From the NCBI GenBank assembly GCA_050950205.1, contig JBMNHF010000006.1:1-40820 (forward strand): a stretch of 40,820 bases of DNA. The letters run 5' to 3'. This stretch comes from WRAV01 sp050950205 (GTDB lineage Bacteria > Bacillota > Clostridia > Oscillospirales > Ruminococcaceae). Of this stretch, positions 23,785-32,580 are shown piece by piece. The first letter of the stretch is position 1, and each line of letters starts with the position of its first letter. Both the position numbers and the translations under genes were made by a program. The notes beneath the pieces were generated by a model. That model saw nothing but the letters and a program-made list of their open reading frames with translations, was not told the origin of the DNA and ran no database searches.

Positions 23785-24780
23785 ATGAAAGAGATTAAGA
23801 CCATAGGAGTACTGACCAGCGGCGGGGATGCACCGGGTATGAATGCAGCCATTCGCTCGGTGGTGCGGACCGCTCATTACAGCGGGCTTGCGGTAAAAGG
23901 TATTTTAAAAGGATATAAGGGGCTACTGGAAAAAAACGTGATTGATATGCCGCTGCGCAGCGTTAGCGGAACTCTGCAATCTGGCGGCACCATTCTGCAC
24001 AGTGCCCGCTCTCCCGAATTTCGGGAGGATGCCGGGGTGGAGCAGGGCAAGCAAAACTGCATCGAAATGGGAATCGATGGTCTGGTGGTCATCGGGGGAG
24101 ACGGCTCTTTTCGGGGAGCGCGCGATCTTTCCCTCAAAGGCATTCCCTGCATCGGCATTCCCTGTACCATTGACAATGACATCTCCTGCACCGACTATAC
24201 CATTGGCTTTGACACCGCTGTCAATACCGTGGTGGAGATTGTGGACAAATTGCGGGACACTTCCCAGTCTCACAACCGCTGCTCGATTGTAGAGGTAATG
24301 GGAAACAATTGTGGAGACATTGCCCTCCACGCCGGACTAGGCTGCGGCGCCGAGGCAGTCATTATTCCCGAGGTTGACCATAATCTGGAGCGAGATGTTC
24401 TTCACAAAATGGAGGAAGCGCTGCAAAAAGGAAAAACCCACTTTATTATCATTGTATCCGAAGGGGTAACTGGCGAGCGGGCCAAAAACCGCAAGATGGA
24501 TGCCTTCCAGCTGGCGCGGTACATTGAGGAACAAACAGGGGTAGAAACCCGGGCTACCGTGATCGGTTATATTCAGCGGGGAGGCAAGCCTTCCGCCAAG
24601 GATCGCTTTGTGGGTTCTATGATGGGAAGTTATGCGGTAAAACTGCTAAAGAACGGGATTGGAAACCGGGTTGTGGTAATGCGCAACAATAAGCTGGTGG
24701 ATTACGATATTCTGGAAGCTTTGAACATGAGCAAAACCATTGATCTTGAGGTTCTGAAAATTCTTAACGAAATTAGCTGA
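23785..24780 (+). CDS. pfkA: ATP-dependent 6-phosphofructokinase
   Basis: Phosphorylates fructose 6-phosphate, the committed step of glycolysis. 331 residues. Motifs: GVLTSGGDAPGMNAAIR at the N terminus (ATP site), VVIGGDGSFRGA with the Gly of GGDGS that marks ATP rather than pyrophosphate use, IPCTIDNDISCTDYTIGFDTA with the catalytic Asp, EVMGNNCGDIAL, and the effector-site region near RATVIGYIQRGGKPSAKDR. GGGAGG precedes the ATG. It is followed by pncB after 24 bases, so it also feeds a mixed carbon/NAD operon. Confidence 0.95.
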   Translation: MKEIKTIGVLTSGGDAPGMNAAIRSVVRTAHYSGLAVKGILKGYKGLLEKNVIDMPLRSVSGTLQSGGTILHSARSPEFREDAGVEQGKQNCIEMGIDGLVVIGGDGSFRGARDLSLKGIPCIGIPCTIDNDISCTDYTIGFDTAVNTVVEIVDKLRDTSQSHNRCSIVEVMGNNCGDIALHAGLGCGAEAVIIPEVDHNLERDVLHKMEEALQKGKTHFIIIVSEGVTGERAKNRKMDAFQLARYIEEQTGVETRATVIGYIQRGGKPSAKDRFVGSMMGSYAVKLLKNGIGNRVVVMRNNKLVDYDILEALNMSKTIDLEVLKILNEIS

Positions 24781-24804
24781 CAGCGAAAAGAGGCTGAGGT
24801 TACC

Positions 24805-26259
24805 ATGGCAACAAATTGGAGTGAGCGGCGCAATCTGACCATGCTGGTGGACTTTTATGAGCTGACCATGTCGAACGGATATTTGGCCAATGGCATTGGG
24901 GACAAAGTGGCTGTTTTTGATATGTTTTTTCGCAATATCCCCGATAACGGTGGCTTTGCTATCTTTGCCGGCTTGGAACAACTGATAGAATATCTGCGCA
25001 GCATGCGCTTCACGGAAGAAGATATTACCTTTTTGCGGGAAAAGAACATCTTTGATGAGGCTTTTCTAACCTATTTGAAGAACTTTGAGTTTGCCTGCGA
25101 TGTCTGGGCTTTCCGGGAAGGCACCCCAATTTTCCCCGGCGAGCCGGTGGTGGTGGTGAGGGGCCCCATTATTCAGGCCCAACTCATAGAAACCATGCTT
25201 TTGCTTACCCTCAATCATCAGAGCTTGATTGCAACCAAGACCAACCGCATTTTGCGGGCGGCTCAGGGGCGCCCCATTTTGGAGTTTGGCTCCCGCCGGG
25301 CTCAAAGCTATGACGCCGCTGTTTACGGTGCCAGAGCTGCCTTTATCGGCGGCTGTGTCTCCACCTCCTGCACGCTGGTGGACCGGGAATTTGGGGTACC
25401 TTCCTCCGGCACCATGGCGCACAGCTGGGTGCAGATTTTTGAAAGCGAGTACGAGGCCTTTAAAAAATATGCTCAGCTTTATCCCACCGACTGCACTTTG
25501 CTGGTGGACACCTACAACGTGATCTCTTCGGGAATTCCCAACGCCATTCGGGTGTTTGATGAGGTGTTGACCCCGCTGGGCCATCGACCCAAGGCAGTGC
25601 GGATCGACTCGGGAGATATTGCCTATCTTTCCAAGAAGGCCAGAGCCATGCTGGACGAGGCAGGCTACCCCGATGTAAAGATTGTGGCCACCAACTCTTT
25701 GGATGAATATATCATACGGGATCTGTTGATTCAGGGCGCCCAGGTGGATATTTTCGGAGTGGGTGAAAAGCTGATTACCAGCAAATCAGAACCCGTTTTT
25801 GGGGGAGTGTATAAGCTGGCTGCTCTGAAGGACGGGGAACACTACATTCCAAAAATCAAGGTGAGTGAATCGGTGGAAAAAATCACCACCCCAGGCTTTA
25901 AAAAAGCCTACCGCTTCTTTAGCCGGGAAACCGGAAAAGCCATTGCCGATTACATTACCCATCACGATGAAGTGGTGGACGAATCCCAGAGCATCGTGCT
26001 CTTTGATCCCAATGCAATCTGGAAGCGCAAGCAGGTTTCTAATTTTGAGGCGGTCAGCCTTTTGGAACCTATCTTTTTGCAGGGCAAACTGGTCTACTCT
26101 TTGCCTAAGCTGACCGAGATTCAGCGGTACTGTCAGGAGCAAATCGGCCGGCTGTGGGATGAGGTCAAGCGGTTCGAGCATCCTCACCGCTATTATGTAG
26201 ACCTTTCTCAAAAGCTGTGGGATACCAAGCAAAGGCTTTTGCTGCAAAACGATCATTAA
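24805..26259 (+). CDS. pncB: Nicotinate phosphoribosyltransferase
   Basis: Makes nicotinate mononucleotide from nicotinate and PRPP with ATP help, salvaging nicotinate for NAD. 484 residues, the longer Gram-positive form. Markers: LVDFYELTMSNGYL at the start, FRNIPDNGGFAIFAGLEQ, LEFGSRRAQSYDAAVYGARAAFIGG, the GTMAHSW histidine segment, LLVDTYNV, and RIDSGDIAYLSKKAR for the phosphate site. The ATG at 24805 follows GAGG. The YbaK-type gene follows after 27 bases. Confidence 0.94.
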   Translation: MATNWSERRNLTMLVDFYELTMSNGYLANGIGDKVAVFDMFFRNIPDNGGFAIFAGLEQLIEYLRSMRFTEEDITFLREKNIFDEAFLTYLKNFEFACDVWAFREGTPIFPGEPVVVVRGPIIQAQLIETMLLLTLNHQSLIATKTNRILRAAQGRPILEFGSRRAQSYDAAVYGARAAFIGGCVSTSCTLVDREFGVPSSGTMAHSWVQIFESEYEAFKKYAQLYPTDCTLLVDTYNVISSGIPNAIRVFDEVLTPLGHRPKAVRIDSGDIAYLSKKARAMLDEAGYPDVKIVATNSLDEYIIRDLLIQGAQVDIFGVGEKLITSKSEPVFGGVYKLAALKDGEHYIPKIKVSESVEKITTPGFKKAYRFFSRETGKAIADYITHHDEVVDESQSIVLFDPNAIWKRKQVSNFEAVSLLEPIFLQGKLVYSLPKLTEIQRYCQEQIGRLWDEVKRFEHPHRYYVDLSQKLWDTKQRLLLQNDH

Positions 26260-26286
26260 ATTACAATGCACAGGAAGTGAAATATT

Positions 26287-26760
26287 TTGTCCATGGAGTT
26301 GGCCCGGTTACATCTGGCACAGTTTGGCAGGGAAGGGGATATCATCGTCCCGGAGGTTTCTACCGCTACAGTGGAGGAGGCAGCTTCGGCCCTGGGAGTG
26401 ATCCCGGCTCGGATTGCCAAAACCCTTGCCGTATATGACCAAACAGGGGAAGGTGCTTTTATTGTAGTGGTGGCGGGAGATGCCAAGCTGGACAACAAAA
26501 AGTTCAGGGCTTGTTTTGGCTTTAAGCCCCATATGCTCAAAGGGGAGGACACCCAGCGCTTGACGGGGCATGCTCCCGGTGGAGTTTGCCCCTTTGGGGT
26601 ACCCAAGGGAACCCCGGTCTATCTGGATAATTCCATGAAGCGCTTTGAGACGGTCTTTCCCGCCTGTGGCACCGGAAATTCAGCCATTGAACTCACTCTG
26701 CCGGAGCTGGAGGAATATTCCCTCTCTCTGGGGTGGGTGGATGTCTGCAAAGACTTGTAG
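26287..26760 (+). CDS. YbaK/EbsC-family deacylase
   Basis: Protein of 157 residues resembling the INS editing domain of prolyl-tRNA synthetase; relatives hydrolyse mischarged Cys-tRNA(Pro) or similar. Features: RIAKTLAVYDQTGEGAFIVVVAGDAKLDNKKFRACFG with the conserved lysines, GHAPGGVCPFGVP, and PVYLDNSMKRFETVFPACGTGNSAIELTLPEL. The TTG at 26287 is eight bases after AGGAAGTG; an ATG at 26293 is the alternative. It ends the pfkA-pncB group, whose terminator is probably at 26906-26936. Confidence 0.9.
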   Translation: MSMELARLHLAQFGREGDIIVPEVSTATVEEAASALGVIPARIAKTLAVYDQTGEGAFIVVVAGDAKLDNKKFRACFGFKPHMLKGEDTQRLTGHAPGGVCPFGVPKGTPVYLDNSMKRFETVFPACGTGNSAIELTLPELEEYSLSLGWVDVCKDL

Positions 26761-26872
26761 CACCAACCCAGCGGGGGTACATAGATACCGCCTTGAAAAT
26801 GGCGGCAAAATTTAGCATGCGAACAAAATGTGTGCAAAAAATGTCCGATTCTTTAAACTTATCCATCTTTAC

Positions 26873-26901
26873 TTGTAATGGATGATTGACTCAAGTATAA
26901 T
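26873..26901 (+). promoter_or_regulatory. lon promoter
   Basis: TTGTAA (26873-26878), 17-nt spacer, TATAAT (26896-26901). The predicted start (about 26908) lies inside the left arm of the terminator hairpin. No CIRCE or CtsR-type site was recognised. Confidence 0.65.
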
Positions 26902-26905
26902 AATC

Positions 26906-26936
26906 CCGGGGCATTCTTTTGCCCTGGAATTTTTTT
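26906..26936 (+). terminator. Terminator overlapping the lon transcription start
   Basis: CCGGGGCA (26906-26913) pairs with TGCCCTGG (26920-26927, one G-T pair), then AA and seven T. It should stop transcripts coming from pncB/ybaK, whereas transcripts from the lon promoter start within the left arm and cannot form it fully. Confidence 0.7.
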
Positions 26937-26953
26937 GAAAGGGGAGTAACATC

Positions 26954-29389
26954 ATGGCCACAACTGACACAAAAACGGTTCGGCTGCCACTGCTTGCCAT
27001 GCGCGGCGTGGTATTGTTCCCCCAGATGGTGCTTCACTTCGACATCGGTCGCGAAAAATCTATTTATGCTCTTAACGAAGCAATGAATGATGACCGGCTG
27101 ATCTTTCTGACGGCGCAAAAGGATATCAGAGATGAAGACCCTGAGGGGAATAACATATATGAAGTCGGCGTAGTTGCCGAAGTGAAACAGATTATCAAGA
27201 CTCAAAATCATCTGCGTGTTCTGGTGGAGGGCCGTTATCGGGCCCGGATCCTTCGCATGGAGGAGGAAGAGCCCTACTTTATTGCTACAGTAGAGGAATA
27301 TCCTCTCAAATCAGGTCGCTCTACCAACAAAAAGATGTTGAGCGCCTTGATGCGAACTCTCAAGGATTTATTTCAGGAGTACAGCATGATGACTCCCCGG
27401 ATGAGCAAGGATCTGGTATTTACCGCTCTTGCCTCAGAAAGTCCGGAGTTTCTCACCGAGTACATAGCTGCCAACATGCCCATCCACACCGATGACAAAC
27501 AGGCGGTGCTGGAAGAAAGCAGCGTTACCAAGCGAATGAAGATGTTGATTCAAATCCTGGAGGAAGAAAATGAAATCCTGACGTTGGAGCAGGAAATTCA
27601 TGAAAAGGTTCGCAGTCAAATTGATACCAACCAGCGGGAATACTATCTGCGGGAGCAGATGAAGGCCATTTCCTCCGAACTGGGGGATGGTGATTCCGCT
27701 CAGGAGGATATTTATGAGTATCACGCCCGTATCGAAGAGCTAAAGCTGGAGGAAGAAACGGCGGAAAAGCTCCACAAGGAGGCAGACCGCCTGCTCAAAA
27801 TGCCCTACAACTCCCACGAGGCAGGGGTGATCAAAAGCTATCTGGACACAGTTCTGGATCTGCCCTGGAATGTGTTCACTAAAGATAAAATTAATATCCA
27901 AAAAGCTCAGAGGCAGTTGGACAAAGACCATTACGGAATGGAGAAGGTAAAAACCCGAATTTTAGAGATGCTGTCGGTGCGGGCTTTGGCTCCCGATATC
28001 AAAGGGCAGATCATCTGTCTGGCGGGACCTCCCGGTGTGGGAAAAACCTCCATTGCCAAGTCCATTGCCAAGAGCATGGGGCGCAAATACGTCCGTCTTT
28101 CCCTGGGGGGCGTGCGGGATGAAAGCGATATCCGAGGCCACCGGAAAACTTACGTTGGAGCTATGCCGGGGCGGATTATCAACGCCATTAAGCTGGCGGG
28201 TTCTCAAAACCCACTGGTTTTGTTGGACGAGATAGACAAGCTGGGCAATGATTTTCGGGGGGATCCCTCTGCCGCGCTGCTGGAAGTGCTGGACAGCGAG
28301 CAGAACAACGCCTTCCGAGACCACTACATTGAAGTTCCCTTTGATTTGAGCCAGGTGCTCTTTATTGCTACCGCCAACAATCTGGGCAGTGTGCCTCAAC
28401 CCTTACTGGATCGAATGGAGGTCATTCAGCTTACCAGCTATACCCGGGAAGAGAAGTTTCAGATTGGCAAGCGGTACCTGGTGCCCAAGCAGATGAAGCG
28501 TCACGGCTTAACCGCAAAGCAGTTGAGAATCAACTCCAGTGCCATCTATGCTCTGATCGATTATTATACCCGGGAATCCGGCGTGCGCGGGTTGGAGCGG
28601 GAAATTGCCGCCCTTTGCCGAAAGGCCGCCAAGCAGATTGTGGCCGGTGAGGCAGAAAAGGTAAGCATTACCGGAAAGAATATCGAGAGCTTTTTGGGCG
28701 GTCATAAGTACAAGCAGGAAAAGCTGTCCGATGACGGAGAGCCGGGATTGGTCAACGGCCTTGCCTGGACCAGTGTGGGAGGCGAGATGCTGCAGATCGA
28801 GGTGGCGGTGCTGGAAGGCTCCGGCAAGACGGTTCTGACCGGCAGCCTGGGAGATGTGATGAAGGAATCCGCTCAGGCGGCCATCAGCTACATCCGTACC
28901 TGCACCGACAAGTACGGCGTGGACAAGGATTTTTACAAAACCAAGGACATTCACATTCACGTGCCGGAAGGTGCGGTACCCAAGGATGGCCCTTCTGCCG
29001 GCATTACCATCTGCACGGCGGTGCTTTCCGCTCTCTCGGGCATTCCCGCCCGGGGGGATGTGGCCATGACCGGAGAAATGAGCTTGCGGGGAAGAGTGCT
29101 TCCCATCGGTGGGCTGAAGGAAAAGACTATGGCCGCTTACCGCAACGGCATCAAGACCGTCATCATCCCAGAGGACAACAAGGTTGATTTGGAGGAAGTG
29201 GATCAGGTGGTCAAGGATTCCATCCGCTTTGTCACCGCCAAGCACATCAAAACCGTGCTGGACACTGCCCTTGTCCGAAAGTTTGTTCCCGTCAAGGAGC
29301 TTTCCAACGATAGCTCCGCCAAGACGACGGGGACGCTGGAGTACCGGGAAGAGGAAGAACAGCGAGGGGAGCCGCTGATTACTCATTAA
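26954..29389 (+). CDS. lon: ATP-dependent protease La
   Basis: Cytoplasmic AAA+ serine protease for damaged and regulatory proteins, 811 residues. Order: N-terminal substrate-binding domain (about 9-205, starting RLPLLAMRGVVLFPQMV), coiled-coil region (about 205-300), AAA+ module with Walker A GPPGVGKTS (358-366) and Walker B PLVLLDEIDKLG, sensor segment LLDRMEVIQL, then the protease domain with the Ser-Lys dyad Ser681 (PKDGPSAG) and Lys722 (GGLKEK). AAAGGGGAG precedes the ATG. The C-terminal tail rich in Glu is ordinary. engB follows after 60 bases, a common Firmicute order. Confidence 0.97.
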   Translation: MATTDTKTVRLPLLAMRGVVLFPQMVLHFDIGREKSIYALNEAMNDDRLIFLTAQKDIRDEDPEGNNIYEVGVVAEVKQIIKTQNHLRVLVEGRYRARILRMEEEEPYFIATVEEYPLKSGRSTNKKMLSALMRTLKDLFQEYSMMTPRMSKDLVFTALASESPEFLTEYIAANMPIHTDDKQAVLEESSVTKRMKMLIQILEEENEILTLEQEIHEKVRSQIDTNQREYYLREQMKAISSELGDGDSAQEDIYEYHARIEELKLEEETAEKLHKEADRLLKMPYNSHEAGVIKSYLDTVLDLPWNVFTKDKINIQKAQRQLDKDHYGMEKVKTRILEMLSVRALAPDIKGQIICLAGPPGVGKTSIAKSIAKSMGRKYVRLSLGGVRDESDIRGHRKTYVGAMPGRIINAIKLAGSQNPLVLLDEIDKLGNDFRGDPSAALLEVLDSEQNNAFRDHYIEVPFDLSQVLFIATANNLGSVPQPLLDRMEVIQLTSYTREEKFQIGKRYLVPKQMKRHGLTAKQLRINSSAIYALIDYYTRESGVRGLEREIAALCRKAAKQIVAGEAEKVSITGKNIESFLGGHKYKQEKLSDDGEPGLVNGLAWTSVGGEMLQIEVAVLEGSGKTVLTGSLGDVMKESAQAAISYIRTCTDKYGVDKDFYKTKDIHIHVPEGAVPKDGPSAGITICTAVLSALSGIPARGDVAMTGEMSLRGRVLPIGGLKEKTMAAYRNGIKTVIIPEDNKVDLEEVDQVVKDSIRFVTAKHIKTVLDTALVRKFVPVKELSNDSSAKTTGTLEYREEEEQRGEPLITH

Positions 29390-29449
29390 TCCGGTTGGAC
29401 TGCAGAGAATAGAACAGAAATCGATGTTTGAAAGAAAGGAGGTCGACCG

Positions 29450-30031
29450 ATGAATTTTCATAATATCCAATTTGAGGCCTCCTACGGCACTGCAAGTCAG
29501 CTTCCGCCTTCGGACCTGCCGGAGATTGCCTTTTGCGGGCGGTCCAACGTGGGCAAAAGCTCCATGATCAACAAGATCTTTAACCGCAAATCTCTGGCCC
29601 GGGTCAGTTCGGTACCGGGAAAGACGGTGACCATCAACTTTTTCCGATTGGATGAAGTGCGGTTTGCCGATCTTCCCGGTTACGGTTACGCCAAGGTTTC
29701 CCGGTCGGAAAAGGCCCGTTGGTCCGATTTGATGGAGGGTTACTTTAACTCGGGGCGGAACTTGAAGATCATTTTTTTGCTGATGGATATCCGCCATCCC
29801 CCCTCCGACAATGACCTGATCATGCTGGAATTTTTGCGCAGCAGCGGATACTCCTTTACCATAGTGCTCACCAAGGCGGATAAGCTGAGCCGTGCCAAGC
29901 AACAAGCCCGGCTAATGGAGTTTTCCCAGGAAATACCAGACGCTTCCGGTTTGCAGCTGATTGCTTTTTCCGCTAAAACAGGGCAGGGAGTGGATGAGCT
30001 GCACACCATCATTGAACAGGTGAGTCTTTAA
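29450..30031 (+). CDS. engB: Ribosome biogenesis GTPase YsxC/EngB
   Basis: Small TRAFAC GTPase needed for large-subunit assembly, 193 residues. G1 is GRSNVGKSS, G2 lies near the VSSVPGKTVTINFF segment, G3 is DLPGYGYAKVS, G4 is TKADKLSR and G5 is IAFSAKTG. An excellent AAAGGAGG site precedes the ATG at 29450. Directly follows lon, as in B. subtilis (lonA-ysxC). lysA begins 29 bases later. Confidence 0.96.
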   Translation: MNFHNIQFEASYGTASQLPPSDLPEIAFCGRSNVGKSSMINKIFNRKSLARVSSVPGKTVTINFFRLDEVRFADLPGYGYAKVSRSEKARWSDLMEGYFNSGRNLKIIFLLMDIRHPPSDNDLIMLEFLRSSGYSFTIVLTKADKLSRAKQQARLMEFSQEIPDASGLQLIAFSAKTGQGVDELHTIIEQVSL

Positions 30032-30060
30032 GCATGTAATTCGGGTGAGGAGTGTTGGAA

Positions 30061-31359
30061 ATGTTTGTATCGGACGCGCTGGGAGTCAATCAACTGGATC
30101 ATCTCACCATTGGCGGCGCAGATGCAGTGGAACTGGCGGGAACCTACGGTACCCCTCTTTATGTTATGGACGAGGGGCTGATTCGGAAAAACGCCAGAGC
30201 CTTTCGGGAGAGTATTGACCGGTATTACGAAGGAAGGGGCCATGTAGCCTTTGCCAGCAAGGCCTTTTGCTGCAAGGAAATTTGCCGCATTATGCAGGAG
30301 GAGGGTCTCTGGCTGGACGTGGTGTCTGGTGGAGAGCTTTACACCGCATTGTCGGCAGGATTTCCGGCGGAGCACATTCTATTTCACGGAAATAACAAGT
30401 CGGTGGAGGAGCTGGCGGAGGCTCTGGACAAAAACGTAGGCCGCATTGTGGTGGATCATTTCTTCGAGATGGAACTGCTCAACCAACTGGCCTTGGCGGC
30501 GGGTAAGACCGCGGATATTGAAATACGGATCAAACCAGGCGTAGAAGCTCACACCCATGAATTTATTCAGACCGGGCAGATCGACTCCAAGTTCGGCTTT
30601 GCTCTGGAAACGGGCGAGGCTTTGGAAGGGATTCGCAAGGCGATTTCCCTGCCCAATCTCAACCTGCGGGGACTACACTGCCATATTGGCAGCCAAATTT
30701 TTGAGATCACCTCCTTTACCATAGCGGCTCGGGTGATGCTGGGGCTGGCGGCTCAAGCAAAAAGTGAGCTGGGCTGGGAGATGGAAGAGCTGAATTTGGG
30801 TGGAGGCTTCGGCATCAAATACCTTTCGGAACACACTCCCACCGCCTACGAGGACTACATGAAGGCAGTATCCCGCACCATTCGGGATACCTGCCGCCAA
30901 TTAAATCTGTCCATGCCCTGTATCATCATCGAGCCGGGACGCTCCATTGTAGGCTCCGCCGGCATCACCCTTTATAAAATTGGAGCCATCAAGGAAATCC
31001 CCGGCATTCGCACCTATCTTTCGGTGGATGGCGGAATGGCAGACAATCCCAGGTATGCGCTCTATCAAAGCGAATACGAGATGCTGCTGGCCGCCCGAGC
31101 CACTGCCCCCAAAACAGAGGTTTATACCGTGGCAGGCAGATGTTGTGAAAGCGGAGATCTGTTGGGTAAGGAGATTCCTTTGCCCAAAGCTCAGGTGGGC
31201 GAGGTGCTGGCGGTACTGGCCACCGGTGCTTACAATTACTCCATGGCCTCCAACTACAATCGGCTTCCCAAGCCTGCCGTGGTTATGGTAAAAGATGAAC
31301 AGGCCCGTGTGGTAGTTCGCAGGGAAACCTACGAGGATGTGGCTGCACATGATGTCTAG
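30061..31359 (+). CDS. lysA: Diaminopimelate decarboxylase
   Basis: PLP enzyme that makes lysine from meso-diaminopimelate. 432 residues from the ATG at 30061 (GGTGAGGAG upstream); a GTG at 30052 sits too close to that site. The PLP lysine is in VAFASKAFCC, with HGNNKS, LRGLHCHIGSQI, the glycine-rich LNLGGGFGI loop, IIEPGRSIVG and the active-site cysteine in AGRCCESGDLLGKE. All match LysA rather than arginine or ornithine decarboxylases of the same fold. The next gene has its own promoter. Confidence 0.95.
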   Translation: MFVSDALGVNQLDHLTIGGADAVELAGTYGTPLYVMDEGLIRKNARAFRESIDRYYEGRGHVAFASKAFCCKEICRIMQEEGLWLDVVSGGELYTALSAGFPAEHILFHGNNKSVEELAEALDKNVGRIVVDHFFEMELLNQLALAAGKTADIEIRIKPGVEAHTHEFIQTGQIDSKFGFALETGEALEGIRKAISLPNLNLRGLHCHIGSQIFEITSFTIAARVMLGLAAQAKSELGWEMEELNLGGGFGIKYLSEHTPTAYEDYMKAVSRTIRDTCRQLNLSMPCIIIEPGRSIVGSAGITLYKIGAIKEIPGIRTYLSVDGGMADNPRYALYQSEYEMLLAARATAPKTEVYTVAGRCCESGDLLGKEIPLPKAQVGEVLAVLATGAYNYSMASNYNRLPKPAVVMVKDEQARVVVRRETYEDVAAHDV

Positions 31360-31375
31360 TCTGTCCGACAAGAGC

Positions 31376-31404
31376 TTTACACTCCCGAACAATCGTGTTA
31401 AAAT
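31376..31404 (+). promoter_or_regulatory. Promoter of the yerC operon
   Basis: TTTACA (31376-31381), 17-nt spacer, TAAAAT (31399-31404). Originally it would have driven yerC, the methyltransferase and probably hslO. Confidence 0.6.
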
Positions 31405-31462
31405 AGGCTTATATTGCCAATCATGATCACAGAACCCCCATTAATACCGAAGGAGTATATGC

Positions 31463-31750
31463 ATGCGAAACAGGTTGGAGCAGCAAAGTTTGGAATATCT
31501 TTACAAGGCGCTCCTTTCTTTGGAAACGGAAGAAGAGTGCGAGGCTTTTTTGGAGGATCTCTGTACCGTGCAGGAGCTCAGGGCTCTTTCGCAGCGAATG
31601 CAGGTTGCACGGTTGCTTCATCAGCAAAAAGTTTACAATGAAATTGTAGCCGAAACCGGAGCCTCCACCGCAACCATCAGCCGGGTCAACCGTTGTCTTC
31701 ACTATGGGAGGGACGGTTACAAGCTGGTGCTGGAGAAGTTGGGGAATTGA
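31463..31750 (+). CDS. YerC/YecD-family TrpR-related protein
   Basis: DNA-binding protein of 95 residues with a TrpR-like helix-turn-helix: LCTVQELRALSQRMQVARLLHQQKVYNEIVAETGASTATISRVNRCLHYG (split over residues 33-83). The family is widespread in Firmicutes and its regulon is poorly known. AAGGAG precedes the ATG at 31463. The stop overlaps the TTG start of the methyltransferase (TTGA), so the two were translationally coupled before the insertion event downstream. Confidence 0.9.
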   Translation: MRNRLEQQSLEYLYKALLSLETEEECEAFLEDLCTVQELRALSQRMQVARLLHQQKVYNEIVAETGASTATISRVNRCLHYGRDGYKLVLEKLGN

Positions 31751-32580
31751 GCGGTTACCGATATTTTTCCCGATTTTACGATGCCCTGACCTTTAATGTG
31801 GATTATGCGGCTCAGGCAAAATTTTTTGCCGGGTTGATTGAGGAGCACACCCGCCGTTCGGTGGAGCTGGTGCTGGATTTGTGTTGCGGAACCGGAAGTC
31901 TGAGCCGGGAGCTTTCGGGTATGGGGTGGGAGATGATTTGCGTTGACGCATCTCCCGAGATGTTGAGTATAGCAGCTTCCAAAGAGTATGAAAAGCAGCC
32001 TTTGTTCCTCTGCCAAAAGGCAGAGGAACTTGATCTCTACGGCACGATAGATGCCTGTATCTGCGCTCTGGATAGCCTCAATCATCTTTCGGGGACGAGT
32101 GCGCTGGAAGCAGCGATACAAAAAGTCAGCTTGTTTTTGGCGCCGGGGGGCGTCTTTGTCTTTGATCTCAATACCGAGTACAAACACCGAAAGGTGCTGG
32201 ATGGCAACGCTTATGTCTATGAGACCCAGGAAGTGTACTGTGTTTGGCGCAACAACTGTCGGGCCGACGGCAGCGTAGAGATCACCCTGGATTTCTTCTC
32301 TGCGGAAGCGGACGGTTCCTACACCCGATACAGCGAGTTTTTTACCGAGCAACTGTTTTCTCACCAGCAGGTTTTAGAGATTCTTGGTAAAACCGAGCTG
32401 GAATATTTGGCGGTGATGGGGGAGGGTTGTCACCGCCGGAGTAAAATGACCTTAAATCGCCGACGAGAATTGACCCACGAGAATAGAGAGGTTACCCTCA
32501 AGACAAAGCGTCTTGGAGGTGCCCGATATGCTAAGGAGTGGGATAATTATGAAGATAAAAGAGTCGGCTGGGGCGGGTAA
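31747..32580 (+). pseudogene. Class I SAM-dependent methyltransferase, interrupted by IS21-type element (5' part)
   Basis: The N-terminal 227 codons (31747-32427) encode a Rossmann-fold methyltransferase: start TTG at 31747 in the yerC stop, motif I LVLDLCCGTGSLS, an acidic motif II (ICVDAS), DACICALDSLNHL, and GGVFVFDLNTEYKHRKVL. From 32428 the frame runs into the insertion sequence and ends at 32580 with 51 foreign codons. Joined at the 5-bp duplication to the fragment at 34600-34662, the gene gives a 247-residue protein ending in the family-type ERVIYVARK. As it stands the last beta strand is replaced, so activity is doubtful. Methyl acceptor unknown. Confidence 0.9.
32423..32427. repeat. 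Target site duplication, left copy
   Basis: AGGGT directly before the element; identical to 34595-34599. Confidence 0.9.

Noticed and set aside
26761..26872. CIRCE or CtsR heat-shock operator upstream of lon
   Set aside because: No TTAGCACTC-type inverted repeat or GGTCAAA-type heptads were seen; the CCGCC/GGCGG pair at 26788-26805 is short and lacks a T-run.
28508..29905. Minus-strand open frame of about 465 codons opposite lon and engB
   Set aside because: Both plus-strand genes have intact catalytic motifs; the antisense frame has none.
32428..32580. C-terminal 51 residues of the methyltransferase frame as a real domain
   Set aside because: These codons are the left end of the IS element; the true C terminus lies at 34600-34662.
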